DNA of 64,000 bases, taken from positions 1,011,516-1,075,515 of the forward strand of contig NZ_JAFLNC010000001.1 in assembly GCF_017313765.1 (NCBI RefSeq). The letters run 5' to 3'. Shown here piece after piece: positions 8,457-17,262 of the stretch. The translations under genes and the position numbers were made by a program. This DNA comes from Sneathiella sedimenti (GTDB taxonomy: Bacteria; Pseudomonadota; Alphaproteobacteria; Sneathiellales; Sneathiellaceae). The notes below the pieces were generated by a model. The model saw nothing but the letters and a program-made list of their open reading frames with translations. It was not told where the DNA came from and searched no databases. How positions within the stretch are numbered: the stretch's first letter is position 1; each line of letters begins with the position of its first letter.

Positions 8457-9299
8457 CTATCTTTTTTCCATGTCGGCGGTGAATTCGAATCCGAGCACAG
8501 CGGCAATGGTTGCGCCAAACAGAACGATTCCCCAACTTACATAGAGCCAGATTAAAAACAGGGGAATGGCCGCCATGGCGCCATAGACCACCTCATAAGA
8601 CGGGAAATATTCAAGATAGAGCCTGAACATATGCTTACCTAAAAGGAACAGTGCGGTCGCGACGGCGGCACCGATGAAGGCGTGACGCCATTTCACATCG
8701 CAGGCCGGTACGATGCGAAATAGGATGAACAATATCGCGAAAGGAAGCAGAAAGGGCATAATAAAACTTAGCAACGCCACCGCTCCGGTCACTTCAAAAC
8801 CTGTCGCTTCTTCACTGATATCGACAATCCAGTTTACGAGCGTGAGGCTGGTGCCGACCGCAATTGGGCCGATCAAGGTGATAACAATGTAGGTAATCAA
8901 TCGCTTGAAAGGGTTTCGCGTGGCGGCGACTTGCCAGATCTGGCTAAAAATCTCCTCGATACTGGACATCAGCATAAGTGCGGTAATCGCGATGCCCGCG
9001 AGGCCGAAATAAGTGAGCTGGCTTGCATTGACGGCAAAGTCGCTGAGGGCGGCGTCTACCGTCGATATTTTGGACGGCAGCAGGTTATCGAACAACAGTG
9101 TTGTCAGTTTCTGCTTTAAGTGAGTGAATGCCGGGATTGCGGTGAAGAGGGCAAAGATAACCGCCGCCAGCGGTACAATGGCGAGCAGGGTTTGGTAACT
9201 GAGCGCTGTCGCCATACGCAGGCAATGCTGATCCTTGAAATGGTGCCAGATCCGGCCCAACAGTGCGATAATGAATATTTTCTGCGCCTCGTGTCCCAC
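8457..9299 (-). CDS. YihY/BrkB family membrane protein
   Basis: A 280-residue integral membrane protein with about six transmembrane segments. The family hallmarks are CLRMATALSYQTLLAIVPLAAV near the N-terminus and LFLIWLYVSWGIVLFGA near the C-terminus. The family (once misnamed ribonuclease BN) is envelope-associated without an agreed biochemical function. GTG 9299 is chosen because it is preceded by AGGG at good spacing and lies just downstream of the tautomerase stop; an upstream ATG at 9371 would overlap the tautomerase gene by 62 bases. It converges on the VOC gene with an 18-base gap. Confidence 0.88.
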   Translation of the reverse strand: MGHEAQKIFIIALLGRIWHHFKDQHCLRMATALSYQTLLAIVPLAAVIFALFTAIPAFTHLKQKLTTLLFDNLLPSKISTVDAALSDFAVNASQLTYFGLAGIAITALMLMSSIEEIFSQIWQVAATRNPFKRLITYIVITLIGPIAVGTSLTLVNWIVDISEEATGFEVTGAVALLSFIMPFLLPFAILFILFRIVPACDVKWRHAFIGAAVATALFLLGKHMFRLYLEYFPSYEVVYGAMAAIPLFLIWLYVSWGIVLFGATIAAVLGFEFTADMEKR

Positions 9300-9309
9300 G
9301 TTATATACC

Positions 9310-9504
9310 CTAGTCTGGGAATTTCGTTGCGGCGAGTTCGCCGCCAATACCCCAGTCTTCCTTGGCAACATTATTGATCACGACATAAACGCTCGCCTCG
9401 CTGCAACCGGTGATTCGGGCCATCTCGGTTGTCATGGATTTGACCAGTTCCTGCTTGGTGGCCCGGTCCCGTCCTTCCAACATTTCTATTTTGATAATCG
9501 GCAT
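9310..9504 (-). CDS. 4-oxalocrotonate tautomerase family protein
   Basis: A 64-residue one-domain tautomerase. After removal of the initiator Met, Pro becomes residue 1 (MPIIKIEMLEGR), the catalytic base of this superfamily. The remainder (TKQELVKSMTTEMARITGCSEASVYVVINNV, with a following acidic patch) matches 4-OT-like proteins that interconvert keto and enol forms of small acids. The physiological substrate cannot be read from sequence. It sits upstream of, and probably in one transcript with, the YihY/BrkB gene, 10 bases apart, and downstream of an FAD-dependent oxidoreductase on the same strand. Confidence 0.88.
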   Translation of the reverse strand: MPIIKIEMLEGRDRATKQELVKSMTTEMARITGCSEASVYVVINNVAKEDWGIGGELAATKFPD

Positions 9505-9524
9505 ACCCTGTCCTTTTTACGTAC

Positions 9525-10703
9525 TTAAACGATATTATGCTCTAAAATTGCCTCACCTGTCATCAACCGCGCGAACGAGAAGCGTTTGAGATCAAAACTG
9601 CGGAATTCGCCAAACGTAATCAGCTCGGCAATGGCCCGCCCAACGGCCGGAGATTGCTGCAGCCCATGACCGGAGAATCCGTTGGCGAAATAGAAATTGG
9701 TGACGACCGGGTGGGGCCCGAGAATGGCGTTCTGGTCCAGGGTATTATAGGCATAATGCCCCGCCCAGGCATTTTCGAGTTTAATCGCCTCGAAGGCGGG
9801 AACGCGGTGGGCCAGGATTGGCCAGATATGGTCCTCAAACCAGCCGTAATCAACCTCGAAATCTTTGCAGTCGGGGTCGTTGTTAGGGTCGGGGGAGCAG
9901 CCCGCCAGAAATTGTCGCCCTTCGGGGCGGAAATGCACACCACTCGGATCAATGACCAGCGGGCAACCGGTAATTTCCGTTCGACAGCTGAAGCTATAGG
10001 CAAATCTTTTCCGTGGCCGTACGGGTAAGTCGATACCGGCCCATCTTGCAACCATAGCGGCGGCTGGACCTGCTGCATTCACCACATGACCCGCGCCTAG
10101 CCGCGTGCCGTCGTCGAGCAGGACGGCAGACACCCTGTTGCCGTCGCTTTCAAATCCGACGGCTTCTCTCCCCAGATAGGAGACTCCGATAGAAATCGAT
10201 TTTTTGCGAAAGGCCTGATTGAGACTATATGCGTCCAGCCAGCCTTCCCCGGAAAGGCCCAAGGAGCCCCCGGCGAGATCGGCGACATTCATCCAGGGGA
10301 ACCCCCTTGCAAGATCGTCCACATCCAGCAGGCCGACATTGACGCCTAGACTTCGTTGAATGGCGTTGTTGCTGAAAAGGCGGGGTATATGGCGATCCTC
10401 TGCCAGAAAGAGATAGCCCTGCTCATGATAGCTGACGTCAACGGGTGTATCATCCACTCCGAGCAACCTCGAAATCTGACCAAGAAATTCTTGGGTGTAT
10501 TGGGACATCTGGATATTTTCCGGCGTTGAAAACTGCTGCCGGACCCCACCCCAGGATCGCGCTGTCGACCCGAATTCATAACTCGGATCCTTCTCAATAA
10601 CAGTGATTGATCCGGCAAATGCTGAAGTGGCCTTCAGGAAATAGGCGATGGCGGAACCGATGACGCCGCCGCCGACAATTACAACATCCCGGGTTGCTTC
10701 CAT
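9525..10703 (-). CDS. FAD-dependent oxidoreductase, DAO family
   Basis: A 392-residue D-amino-acid-oxidase/sarcosine-oxidase-beta-type flavoprotein. The ADP-binding motif GGGVIGSAIAYFL lies at residues 11-23, followed by STARSWGGVRQQFSTPENIQMS, which resembles the flavin-contacting region of sarcosine oxidase-like enzymes. Near the C-terminus is FYFANGFSGHGLQQSPAVGRAIAE, the usual C-terminal FAD signature. Such enzymes oxidise N-methyl or D-amino acids; the substrate here is not determinable. It is first of three same-strand genes (oxidase, tautomerase, BrkB). Confidence 0.88.
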   Translation of the reverse strand: MEATRDVVIVGGGVIGSAIAYFLKATSAFAGSITVIEKDPSYEFGSTARSWGGVRQQFSTPENIQMSQYTQEFLGQISRLLGVDDTPVDVSYHEQGYLFLAEDRHIPRLFSNNAIQRSLGVNVGLLDVDDLARGFPWMNVADLAGGSLGLSGEGWLDAYSLNQAFRKKSISIGVSYLGREAVGFESDGNRVSAVLLDDGTRLGAGHVVNAAGPAAAMVARWAGIDLPVRPRKRFAYSFSCRTEITGCPLVIDPSGVHFRPEGRQFLAGCSPDPNNDPDCKDFEVDYGWFEDHIWPILAHRVPAFEAIKLENAWAGHYAYNTLDQNAILGPHPVVTNFYFANGFSGHGLQQSPAVGRAIAELITFGEFRSFDLKRFSFARLMTGEAILEHNIV

Positions 10704-10778
10704 GAAAATTCCTGTCCATATAGGGTGTAACGATGTAGCTTTGGACGCTGCATTCTTATATGACAGATCGGACCGTTC

Positions 10779-10973
10779 ATGATCAATTATTTCATTATCG
10801 CCGCCGTCGTCGCAACAGCCCTTGTTCTGTTATTTGGCGTGCTAACTTTTGCCCGGGGCGGCGATTTCAATCGCCGATACGGGAACAAACTGATGCGACT
10901 GCGTATCCTGATGCAGGCAATTGCGGTTGTTCTCATAATGCTCGGGATCTGGGTTGCGAGTTCCGGTAACTAG
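10779..10973 (+). CDS. HIG1-like twin-transmembrane protein
   Basis: A 64-residue protein with two transmembrane helices (about residues 5-25 and 42-60) separated by a basic loop, RRYGNKLMRLRILMQ. The loop carries the arginine-rich pattern of HIG_1 domain proteins, which in mitochondria and some bacteria associate with respiratory complexes. It lies 21 bases upstream of the cobalamin adenosyltransferase gene, an arrangement I recall as common in alphaproteobacteria. The ribosome binding site is weak, so the exact start is moderately certain. A respiratory role is inferred from family only. Confidence 0.8.
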   Translation: MINYFIIAAVVATALVLLFGVLTFARGGDFNRRYGNKLMRLRILMQAIAVVLIMLGIWVASSGN

Positions 10974-10994
10974 ACGTAACGACGAAGGCGGTTC

Positions 10995-11558
10995 ATGGTA
11001 AAGCTGACTAAAATCTACACACGTGGTGGAGATAAGGGAAAAACCTCGCTCGGTGACGGCGCACGGGTGAGCAAGACGGACGCGCGGGTCGAAGCCTATG
11101 GCGATGTGGATGAAACCAACGCCGTGATCGGTCTTGTGCGCCTGCATGTGTCGGGTGAAGCTGATGAGATGCTGGCGCGCATCCAGAATGATCTTTTCGA
11201 TCTTGGCGCCGATCTTTGCACGCCCGAGCAGGAAAATCCGAAATATCCACCTCTCCGAATTGCTGCCGAACAGGTTGAGCGGCTGGAGAAAGAGATTGAT
11301 CGTCTCAACGCGGAACTGTCGCCGCTCAATTCCTTTATTCTGCCGGGCGGGTCAATTGCGTCCGCAAATTTGCATCTTGCCCGGACAGTTTGCCGACGGG
11401 CGGAGCGGCGGATGATCGCCCTTGGCGATTCGGAAGCCGTCAACCCGATCGCGATTGCCTACATCAATCGGCTCTCCGATTTTCTGTTTGTTCTGGGCCG
11501 CTACCTCAATAACAAGGGGGCAGAGGACGTTCTGTGGGTGCCAGGTGCCAACAGATGA
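10995..11558 (+). CDS. cob(I)yrinic acid a,c-diamide adenosyltransferase, PduO type
   Basis: A 187-residue PduO/MMAB-type ATP:cob(I)alamin adenosyltransferase that makes the coenzyme form of B12. Diagnostic features are the N-terminal ATP-binding stretch YTRGGDKGKTSLGDG (residues 8-22), DETNAVIG, the arginine-rich RTVCRRAERRM, and a C-terminal helix with INRLSDFLFVLGRYLN. It fits the neighbourhood because ethylmalonyl-CoA mutase, encoded 6-8 kb away, requires adenosylcobalamin. It is preceded by the HIG1-like gene and followed by a 200-bp gap before etfB. Confidence 0.93.
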   Translation: MVKLTKIYTRGGDKGKTSLGDGARVSKTDARVEAYGDVDETNAVIGLVRLHVSGEADEMLARIQNDLFDLGADLCTPEQENPKYPPLRIAAEQVERLEKEIDRLNAELSPLNSFILPGGSIASANLHLARTVCRRAERRMIALGDSEAVNPIAIAYINRLSDFLFVLGRYLNNKGAEDVLWVPGANR

Positions 11559-11627
11559 CCAATTGAGGCCGATTTGAGCCGAAAATCAGCTTCTATGAAC
11601 TGCGTTAAAATGTCCTGCTTCGGCGAA

Positions 11628-11656
11628 TTGACAGATAGTCATTAGCTATTTATTGT
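11628..11656 (+). promoter_or_regulatory. sigma-70-like promoter for etfBA
   Basis: TTGACA (11628-11633), a 17-bp spacer, then TATTGT (11651-11656). This would start transcription near 11663 and leave a leader of about 95 bases before etfB. The rest of the 200-bp gap shows nothing else I can name. Confidence 0.6.
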
Positions 11657-11758
11657 GCACTGCCGAATTCAAATGATTTATAACCTGAAGTTCACACCGC
11701 CGGAGAATGGGTTTTCGTCGGATGTGAAAGTACTATAACCCCAGGAGTAGACCGATCC

Positions 11759-12508
11759 ATGAAAGTTCTCGTCGCTGTTAAACGTGTCGTGGACTACAAC
11801 GTTAAGATCCGTGTTAAAGCGGACAAGACAGGTGTAGACCTCGCAAATGTCAAAATGTCCATGAACCCCTTTGATGAAATCGCCGTCGAGGAAGGGCTTC
11901 GTCTACGCGAAGCTGGTGTGGCAACAGAAGTTGTTGCCATGTCTGTCGGTCCGCAGGCTGCGCAGGAAACCCTGCGGACAGCACTTGCGATGGGTGCTGA
12001 TCGTGGCATCCTTGTCAAAACGGATGAGACGGTAGAGCCGCTTGGCGTCGCAAAGCTGATGAAGGCTGTCGCCGAAGAAGAAAAACCGGATCTCATTATC
12101 GTCGGGAAACAGGCCATTGACGATGACTCCAATCAGACTGGTCAGATGCTGGCCGCTCTTCTGGGATGGTCTCAGGGCACATTTGCCTCCAAGGTCAGCC
12201 TTGAAGAGGGTACCGCAAAGGTCACGCGTGAAGTGGACGGCGGTTTGCAGACGATTGATCTCAAAATGCCGGCTGTGGTCACAACCGACCTTCGCCTGAA
12301 CGAGCCGCGCTACGCGTCTCTCCCCAACATCATGAAGGCAAAGAAGAAGCCGATCGATGAAAAGACACCGGAAGACCTCGGTGTTGACATTGCACCGCGT
12401 CTGACGACGTTGAAAGTAGAAGAACCGGCAAAACGTGAAGCCGGCGTAATGGTAGAATCTGTCGCTGAACTGGTCGACAAGTTGAAAAATGAAGCGGGGG
12501 TAATCTAA
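11759..12508 (+). CDS. etfB: electron transfer flavoprotein subunit beta
   Basis: A 249-residue ETF beta subunit. It begins [19 protein letters not shown] and carries the family stretches [52 protein letters not shown] and the signature [25 protein letters not shown]. With EtfA it forms the soluble FAD/AMP heterodimer that carries electrons from acyl-CoA dehydrogenases to ETF-quinone oxidoreductase. Its stop and the etfA start overlap by one base (TAATG), implying coupled translation. In this neighbourhood a likely electron donor is Mcd. Confidence 0.96.
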   Translation: MKVLVAVKRVVDYNVKIRVKADKTGVDLANVKMSMNPFDEIAVEEGLRLREAGVATEVVAMSVGPQAAQETLRTALAMGADRGILVKTDETVEPLGVAKLMKAVAEEEKPDLIIVGKQAIDDDSNQTGQMLAALLGWSQGTFASKVSLEEGTAKVTREVDGGLQTIDLKMPAVVTTDLRLNEPRYASLPNIMKAKKKPIDEKTPEDLGVDIAPRLTTLKVEEPAKREAGVMVESVAELVDKLKNEAGVI

Positions 12509-13437
12509 TGACTGTTCTTGTTCTTGCCGATCATGACAATGAAGCATTGGGCGCTGCAACATTAAACGCAGTTACCGCCGCAACTAAACTGGGTGGTGAT
12601 GTCCATATACTGGTCGCCGGAAACGGTTGTGCCGCTGTTGCGGACGAAGCGGCGAAAGTCGCCGGTGTCGCCAAGGTCCTGCTGGTAGAAGACGCTCTTT
12701 ATGCCAACGCGTTGGCAGAGAATATGGCGGCTTTGATCGTTTCGCTAGCAGATGGATATGACGCCATTATTTCTGCTGCGACGACTTCAGGCAAAAACAT
12801 CCTGCCACGTGTGGCGGCACTTTTGGATGTGGCACAGATTTCTGAAATCGTTGAGGTCGTCTCTCCTGATACATTTGTCCGTCCGATCTATGCCGGTAAC
12901 GCTATGGCGACGGTACAGTCCGGCGATGCCAAGAAGGTAATTACGATTCGCTCGACCAATTTCCCAGCGGCCGACGCAACGGGCGGCTCCGCTTCTGTTG
13001 AAGCAGCCGGTGCCGCAGCAGATAGCGGCCTGTCGACTTTTGTTGGCGAGGAACTCTCTGAATCGGAGCGTCCGGAATTGACATCCGCGAAGATTGTTAT
13101 CTCCGGTGGTCGTGGCATGCAGTCGGGCGACAATTTCCATCTTCTGGAAAAGGTTGCCGACAAGCTTGGTGCCGCGGTTGGCGCCAGCCGTGCTGCTGTA
13201 GACGCGGGCTTCGTACCCAATGATTATCAGGTCGGACAGACCGGTAAGGTTGTCGCGCCGCAACTGTATATAGCTGTCGGTATTTCCGGCGCTATTCAGC
13301 ATCTTGCCGGCATGAAGGACAGCAAGGTGATCGTGGCGATTAACAAGGATGAGGAAGCACCGATATTCCAGGTTGCCGACTACGGTCTTGTCGCGGATCT
13401 GTTCAAGGCATTGCCAGAGCTGGACGAAGCTCTGTAA
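12508..13437 (+). CDS. etfA: electron transfer flavoprotein subunit alpha
   Basis: A 309-residue ETF alpha subunit. The N-terminal half is the Rossmann-like domain ([14 protein letters not shown]); the C-terminal half binds FAD, with [55 protein letters not shown] and a C-terminal [18 protein letters not shown]. Length and motifs match the standard family. It is translated with etfB (one-base overlap) and followed 64 bases later by a 3-hydroxyacyl-CoA dehydrogenase gene, so etfBA-hbd is probably a single fatty-acid/acyl-CoA unit. Confidence 0.96.
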   Translation: MTVLVLADHDNEALGAATLNAVTAATKLGGDVHILVAGNGCAAVADEAAKVAGVAKVLLVEDALYANALAENMAALIVSLADGYDAIISAATTSGKNILPRVAALLDVAQISEIVEVVSPDTFVRPIYAGNAMATVQSGDAKKVITIRSTNFPAADATGGSASVEAAGAAADSGLSTFVGEELSESERPELTSAKIVISGGRGMQSGDNFHLLEKVADKLGAAVGASRAAVDAGFVPNDYQVGQTGKVVAPQLYIAVGISGAIQHLAGMKDSKVIVAINKDEEAPIFQVADYGLVADLFKALPELDEAL

Positions 13438-13501
13438 TGGCGCGGAAGGGTCAGAATATCGGCGTTATGATCGCGCTCACCTATATGCTTGGAATTAGGC
13501 A

Positions 13502-14374
13502 ATGATAAATAAAGTAAGTGTGATTGGCGCCGGCCAGATGGGCAATGGTATTGCCCATGTTCTGGCTGTCGCAGGTATTGATGTGTTCCTCAAAGATATC
13601 TCTAAGGAACAGCTTGATAAGGCCCTACAAACGATTGAGCATAATCTCAGGCGCCAGGTTGGCCGGGGCGCTCTTTCAGAGACCGATATTACGAAGGCCC
13701 TGACCCATATCCAGCCGGTAACCAATGATGATCACTTGTCCGATGTGGATCTGGTGATCGAAGCCGCGACCGAGAATGAGGAAATCAAGAAGAAGATTCT
13801 CTCTGCCCTCGGTCCGCAGCTGAAGCCGGAAGCGATCATTGCGACAAATACCTCCTCCATTTCCGTGACCCGCCTTGCGGCGATCACGGACCGGCCGGAG
13901 AAGTTTATCGGCATGCACTTCATGAATCCGGTACCGGTGATGCAGCTTGTCGAGCTGATCCGTGGTATCGCGACGAATGAGGAAACCTTCGAAACGATCA
14001 AGGACTTGGCAGTCCGCTTGGATAAGACGCCGACTCCGGCAGAGGATTTTCCGGCGTTTATCGTTAACCGGATCCTGCTGCCGATGATCAATGAGGCCGT
14101 ATACACGCTTTATGAAGGTGTCGGTTCGGTGCGGGCGATTGATACGGCCATGCGCCTTGGCGCCAACCATCCAATGGGCCCGCTACAGCTTGCTGATTTC
14201 ATCGGCCTGGATGTCTGTCTTGCGATCATGCAGGTGTTGTATGAGGGGCTGGCGGATACGAAGTATCGTCCTTGCCCGCTTCTCGTTAAATATGTCGAGG
14301 CGGGCTGGCTTGGGCGGAAATCCGGCCGTGGCTTTTACGATTACACGGGGGATGAGCCCATCCCCACACGGTGA
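13502..14374 (+). CDS. hbd: 3-hydroxybutyryl-CoA dehydrogenase
   Basis: A 290-residue NAD-dependent 3-hydroxyacyl-CoA dehydrogenase. The nucleotide-binding loop is GAGQMGNGIAHV near residue 8; the catalytic region is MHFMNPVPVMQLVELIRG, with the conserved histidine in HFMNP. The C-terminal helical domain has LPMINEAVYTLYEGVG and GANHPMGPLQLADFIGLD. Family members interconvert acetoacetyl-CoA and 3-hydroxybutyryl-CoA; close relatives act in phenylacetate degradation (PaaH). The neighbouring thiolase gene converges on it across a shared terminator and would supply acetoacetyl-CoA. Confidence 0.92.
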   Translation: MINKVSVIGAGQMGNGIAHVLAVAGIDVFLKDISKEQLDKALQTIEHNLRRQVGRGALSETDITKALTHIQPVTNDDHLSDVDLVIEAATENEEIKKKILSALGPQLKPEAIIATNTSSISVTRLAAITDRPEKFIGMHFMNPVPVMQLVELIRGIATNEETFETIKDLAVRLDKTPTPAEDFPAFIVNRILLPMINEAVYTLYEGVGSVRAIDTAMRLGANHPMGPLQLADFIGLDVCLAIMQVLYEGLADTKYRPCPLLVKYVEAGWLGRKSGRGFYDYTGDEPIPTR

Positions 14375-14412
14375 GACTATTCCAAAGGTCGGTTAAAATC
14401 CTTTGAGTCATA

Positions 14413-14445
14413 AAAAAACCCCGGAAACTTTCCGGGGTTTTCTTT
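14413..14445. terminator. bidirectional Rho-independent terminator between hbd and the thiolase gene
   Basis: CCCCGGAAA and TTTCCGGGG form a GC-rich stem, flanked by an A-run on the left and a T-run on the right. It can therefore serve both convergent genes, which end on either side. Confidence 0.9.
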
Positions 14446-14460
14446 TTGAGGGTTGGCTGA

Positions 14461-15645
14461 TCAGTTGACTTCGAAAAGTCCTGCTGCGCCCATGCCGCCG
14501 CCGATGCACATCGTGACAACGACATATTTTGCGCCGCGGCGCTTGCCTTCAATCAGGGCGTGGCCGGTCAGGCGAGCACCGGACATGCCGTAAGGATGGC
14601 CGATGGAGATGGCGCCGCCATCAACATTAAGCAATTCATTCGGGATGCCGAGCTTGTCGCGGCAGTAGAGAACTTGAACGGCGAAAGCTTCATTCAGTTC
14701 CCAAAGGCCAATATCATCCATCTTCAGGCCATTGCGCTTCAGTAGTTTCGGAACCGCGAACACTGGACCGATACCCATTTCGTCCGGCTCACAGCCAGCG
14801 ACAACAAGGCCGCGATAGATGCCAAGCGGTTCAATATTCCGCTGTTCGGCTAGCTTGCTATCCATGACAACACAGGCAGACGCTCCGTCGGACAGCTGGC
14901 TCGCGTTGCCTGCCGTGATGAAGCAATCCTCACCCAGCACCGGCTTCAGGCTGGAAAGCCCTTCCAGTGTCGTGCTCGGGCGGTTGCCTTCATCCTGGGT
15001 CAGCGTAACTTCCTCATGCAGGACCTCGCCGGTTTCCTTGTTCTCCATCACCTTGATCGTGGTCATGGGGACGATTTCCTGATCGAACCGGCCTGCTTCC
15101 TGTGCCGCCGCGGTCCGCATCTGGCTTTGATAGCTGTATTCGTCCATTGCCTCGCGGGTAATGCCATAGCGTGTCGCGACTGTTTCCGCGGTTTTCAGCA
15201 TGGGATCATAAATGGACGGCTTGTTTTCCAGCAGCCATTCATTCTGCGCGCGAAAACGGTTCATATGTTCATTTTGCACAAGGCTGATGCTGTCCATCCC
15301 GCCGGCGGCCATGACAGGAACCTTATCGACGATGACCCGCTGTGCGGCCATGGAGATGGTCTGCAGGCCGGATGAACAGAAACGGTTAACCGTGGTGCCC
15401 GATGTTGTGATGGGCAAGCCCGCTCTGAGCAGGGCCTGGCGGGCAATATTTCCGCCGGTTGCCCCTTCCGGGTTCGCGACGCCGAAGATCACATCTTCAA
15501 CCTCTGCTGGGTCTATCCCGGCGCGTTCAACCGCATGCTTGATAACATGTCCCCCCATATCGGCACCATGGGTATTGTTGAAAGCACCGCGATAGGCTTT
15601 GCCGATCGGGGTTCTGGCGGTGGAAACGATAACGGCGTCGGCCAT
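14461..15645 (-). CDS. acetyl-CoA C-acyltransferase (thiolase)
   Basis: A 394-residue thiolase. The active-site residues are all visible: Cys90 in NRFCSSGLQ, His350 in [12 protein letters not shown] and Cys380 in TMCIGGGMG. The start is ATG 15645, preceded by GAGGAG; an in-frame TTG five codons upstream lies 5' of this ribosome binding site and is rejected. Thiolases of this type either condense two acetyl-CoA to acetoacetyl-CoA or cleave 3-ketoacyl-CoA; sequence alone does not decide. The setting with hbd, ccr, ecm and mcd suggests biosynthetic entry into the C4 pathway as one role. Confidence 0.93.
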   Translation of the reverse strand: MADAVIVSTARTPIGKAYRGAFNNTHGADMGGHVIKHAVERAGIDPAEVEDVIFGVANPEGATGGNIARQALLRAGLPITTSGTTVNRFCSSGLQTISMAAQRVIVDKVPVMAAGGMDSISLVQNEHMNRFRAQNEWLLENKPSIYDPMLKTAETVATRYGITREAMDEYSYQSQMRTAAAQEAGRFDQEIVPMTTIKVMENKETGEVLHEEVTLTQDEGNRPSTTLEGLSSLKPVLGEDCFITAGNASQLSDGASACVVMDSKLAEQRNIEPLGIYRGLVVAGCEPDEMGIGPVFAVPKLLKRNGLKMDDIGLWELNEAFAVQVLYCRDKLGIPNELLNVDGGAISIGHPYGMSGARLTGHALIEGKRRGAKYVVVTMCIGGGMGAAGLFEVN

Positions 15646-15808
15646 GAATTTTCTCCTCAATTGTTATTTTTTATGCGCCCCGGACTACCAGACTAAGACG
15701 GGAATTGGCATCAATTCTATATAGAGAGCCTCCTGATGGAAAGGCTGAATCTGCATAGGATCGTGACCGCGGTATCATTTCAGTCAAAATACGGGAACAT
15801 ATTCCAGC

Positions 15809-16156
15809 TTACAGGATTTCAAGGACCGATTCTGGTGGCCGGCCAATTCGTGCCTTGCCATTGGCGAAGACGATGGGACGCTCAATCAACTTCGGAAAAT
15901 CCACCATGGCCTGAAGGAGAGCGTCATCGCTGAGTGATGGATCTCCAAGGTTATTGTCCTTGTATTCCGCTTCCCCTTTGCGCATGAGATCGCGAGGTTT
16001 CATATCCAGCAGTTTCAGAGTTGCCACCAGTCGTTCCTTTGTCGGCGGAGATGAGAGATACTCGATTATAACGGGCTCGATACCTTTTTCCTGCAGGAGT
16101 GCGAGGGTTTGTCTGGATTTGCTGCAACGCGGGTTATGGAAAATCTCGACAGGCAT
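15809..16156 (-). CDS. arsC: arsenate reductase (glutaredoxin), ArsC/Spx family
   Basis: A 115-residue thioredoxin-fold protein. The catalytic Cys11 sits in HNPRCSKSRQTL, matching glutaredoxin-dependent ArsC enzymes that reduce arsenate to arsenite, and IERPIVFANGKARIGRPPE is the usual C-terminal signature with the ERPI motif. No arsenite exporter or ArsR lies beside it, so it may be a housekeeping paralogue (YffB-like) rather than part of a resistance operon. The 150-bp gap to the thiolase gene holds nothing I recognise. Confidence 0.9.
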   Translation of the reverse strand: MPVEIFHNPRCSKSRQTLALLQEKGIEPVIIEYLSSPPTKERLVATLKLLDMKPRDLMRKGEAEYKDNNLGDPSLSDDALLQAMVDFPKLIERPIVFANGKARIGRPPESVLEIL

Positions 16157-16226
16157 TTTTTGTTATTCTCCGGAATTTATTGGGGGTCATCTTAACGACA
16201 ACAAATTTAGCGTAAGGGGGATTGGG

Positions 16227-16301
16227 ATGCTAGCCGTTGATTGCGTGGCAGTCGACTTCGCAATTGAAAGCTTGCCTGTACGCTGGCAATTGAATATCTA
16301 G
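16227..16301 (+). CDS. possible 24-codon upstream ORF before the ABC permease
   Basis: A short open frame of 24 codons starts at ATG 16227 directly after a purine-rich GGGGGATTGGG that could bind ribosomes, and ends with TAG five bases before the permease ATG. The predicted peptide has no signal or membrane segment. The tight spacing would allow translational coupling to the permease, whose own ribosome binding site is weak. It could equally be chance. Confidence 0.3.
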   Translation: MLAVDCVAVDFAIESLPVRWQLNI

Positions 16302-16306
16302 GCTCC

Positions 16307-17146
16307 ATGACATTTGAAACGACTACTCATAAAGACGTACGTAACCCCGGGGCCCTATCCCGGATGGGTTCCAGGATTGGCCTTGCAAACTGGCAGGGGC
16401 TCTCCACCCTGCTTTGGAAGGAAGTACGCCGTTTCCTCAAAGTGCCGTTGCAAACCGTGCTGGCACCGATGATGACGACAATTCTGTTTCTGGCGATCTT
16501 CACCCTCGCCTTTGGGAGCGGAGAGCGGTATGTGGGCGAGGTTTCATACGCGAATTTTCTGGCCCCCGGGCTGATTATGATGGCGGTGATCCAGAATTCC
16601 TTCGCCAACACTTCTTCCTCTATCCTGATTTCAAAAATTCAGGGAAATATAGTCGACATACTGATGCCGCCGCTTTCCGCTGCTGAATTAACGCTGGCAT
16701 TCGTTTTGTCCGGTCTTGCGAGGGGATTGACGGTCGCCCTGGTGGTCGGCCTTGTCATGTGGATTCTAATTGATTTTTCGGTTCATTCCTGGGCCGCTAT
16801 CATCTTTTACCTCGTCGGGGCGGGCCTGATGCTCTCCTTGCTTGGAATGATTGCGGGGATCGTGTCGGAGAAGTTCGATCATATGGCCGCGATGACAAAC
16901 TTTATTATCATGCCCCTATCGTTTCTCTCGGGCACCTTTTACTCCATCGACCGGCTCACGGGCGTCTGGTACCAAATCAGCCATCTCAACCCCTTTTTCT
17001 ACATGATTGACGGGTTCCGATATGGCTTTATTGGAACGTCCGACAGCAGCATTTTGGTTGGCGCCGTATCGATCGCTGTGCTTGATATTCTGCTCTATAT
17101 TGCGGTCTGGGCGCTGATAAAAAGTGGATATCGCCTGAAAGCCTGA
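16307..17146 (+). CDS. ABC-2 type transporter permease
   Basis: A 279-residue membrane protein of the ABC-2 permease family with six predicted helices. Family stretches are WKEVRRFLKVPLQTVLAPMMTTILFLAIFTLAFG, NFLAPGLIMMAVIQNSFANTSSS and the conserved C-terminal MPLSFLSGTFYSIDRL...LNPFFYMIDGFRYGFIG. Such permeases usually pair with an ATPase of the CcmA/DrrA type. None is encoded adjacent to it here, so the partner must lie elsewhere. An internal ATG at 16364 is a possible alternative start. The argD-argF-hslO genes follow in the same direction. Confidence 0.88.
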   Translation: MTFETTTHKDVRNPGALSRMGSRIGLANWQGLSTLLWKEVRRFLKVPLQTVLAPMMTTILFLAIFTLAFGSGERYVGEVSYANFLAPGLIMMAVIQNSFANTSSSILISKIQGNIVDILMPPLSAAELTLAFVLSGLARGLTVALVVGLVMWILIDFSVHSWAAIIFYLVGAGLMLSLLGMIAGIVSEKFDHMAAMTNFIIMPLSFLSGTFYSIDRLTGVWYQISHLNPFFYMIDGFRYGFIGTSDSSILVGAVSIAVLDILLYIAVWALIKSGYRLKA

Positions 17147-17262
17147 AAATATTGTCTCAAGCACAAGAGTTTGATTGACAGAAACCGCTCTCCTGTCAAT
17201 ACTTTCGCGCTTTCTGGCAGCGGAATTTGGCCGTATGCCCTGTCGTTTCGTGGAGAAAGCAT

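Noticed and set aside
9300..9371. Longer start (ATG 9371) for the YihY/BrkB gene
   Set aside because: It would overlap the tautomerase gene by 62 bases, and GTG 9299 has a ribosome site and gives a typical N-terminus.
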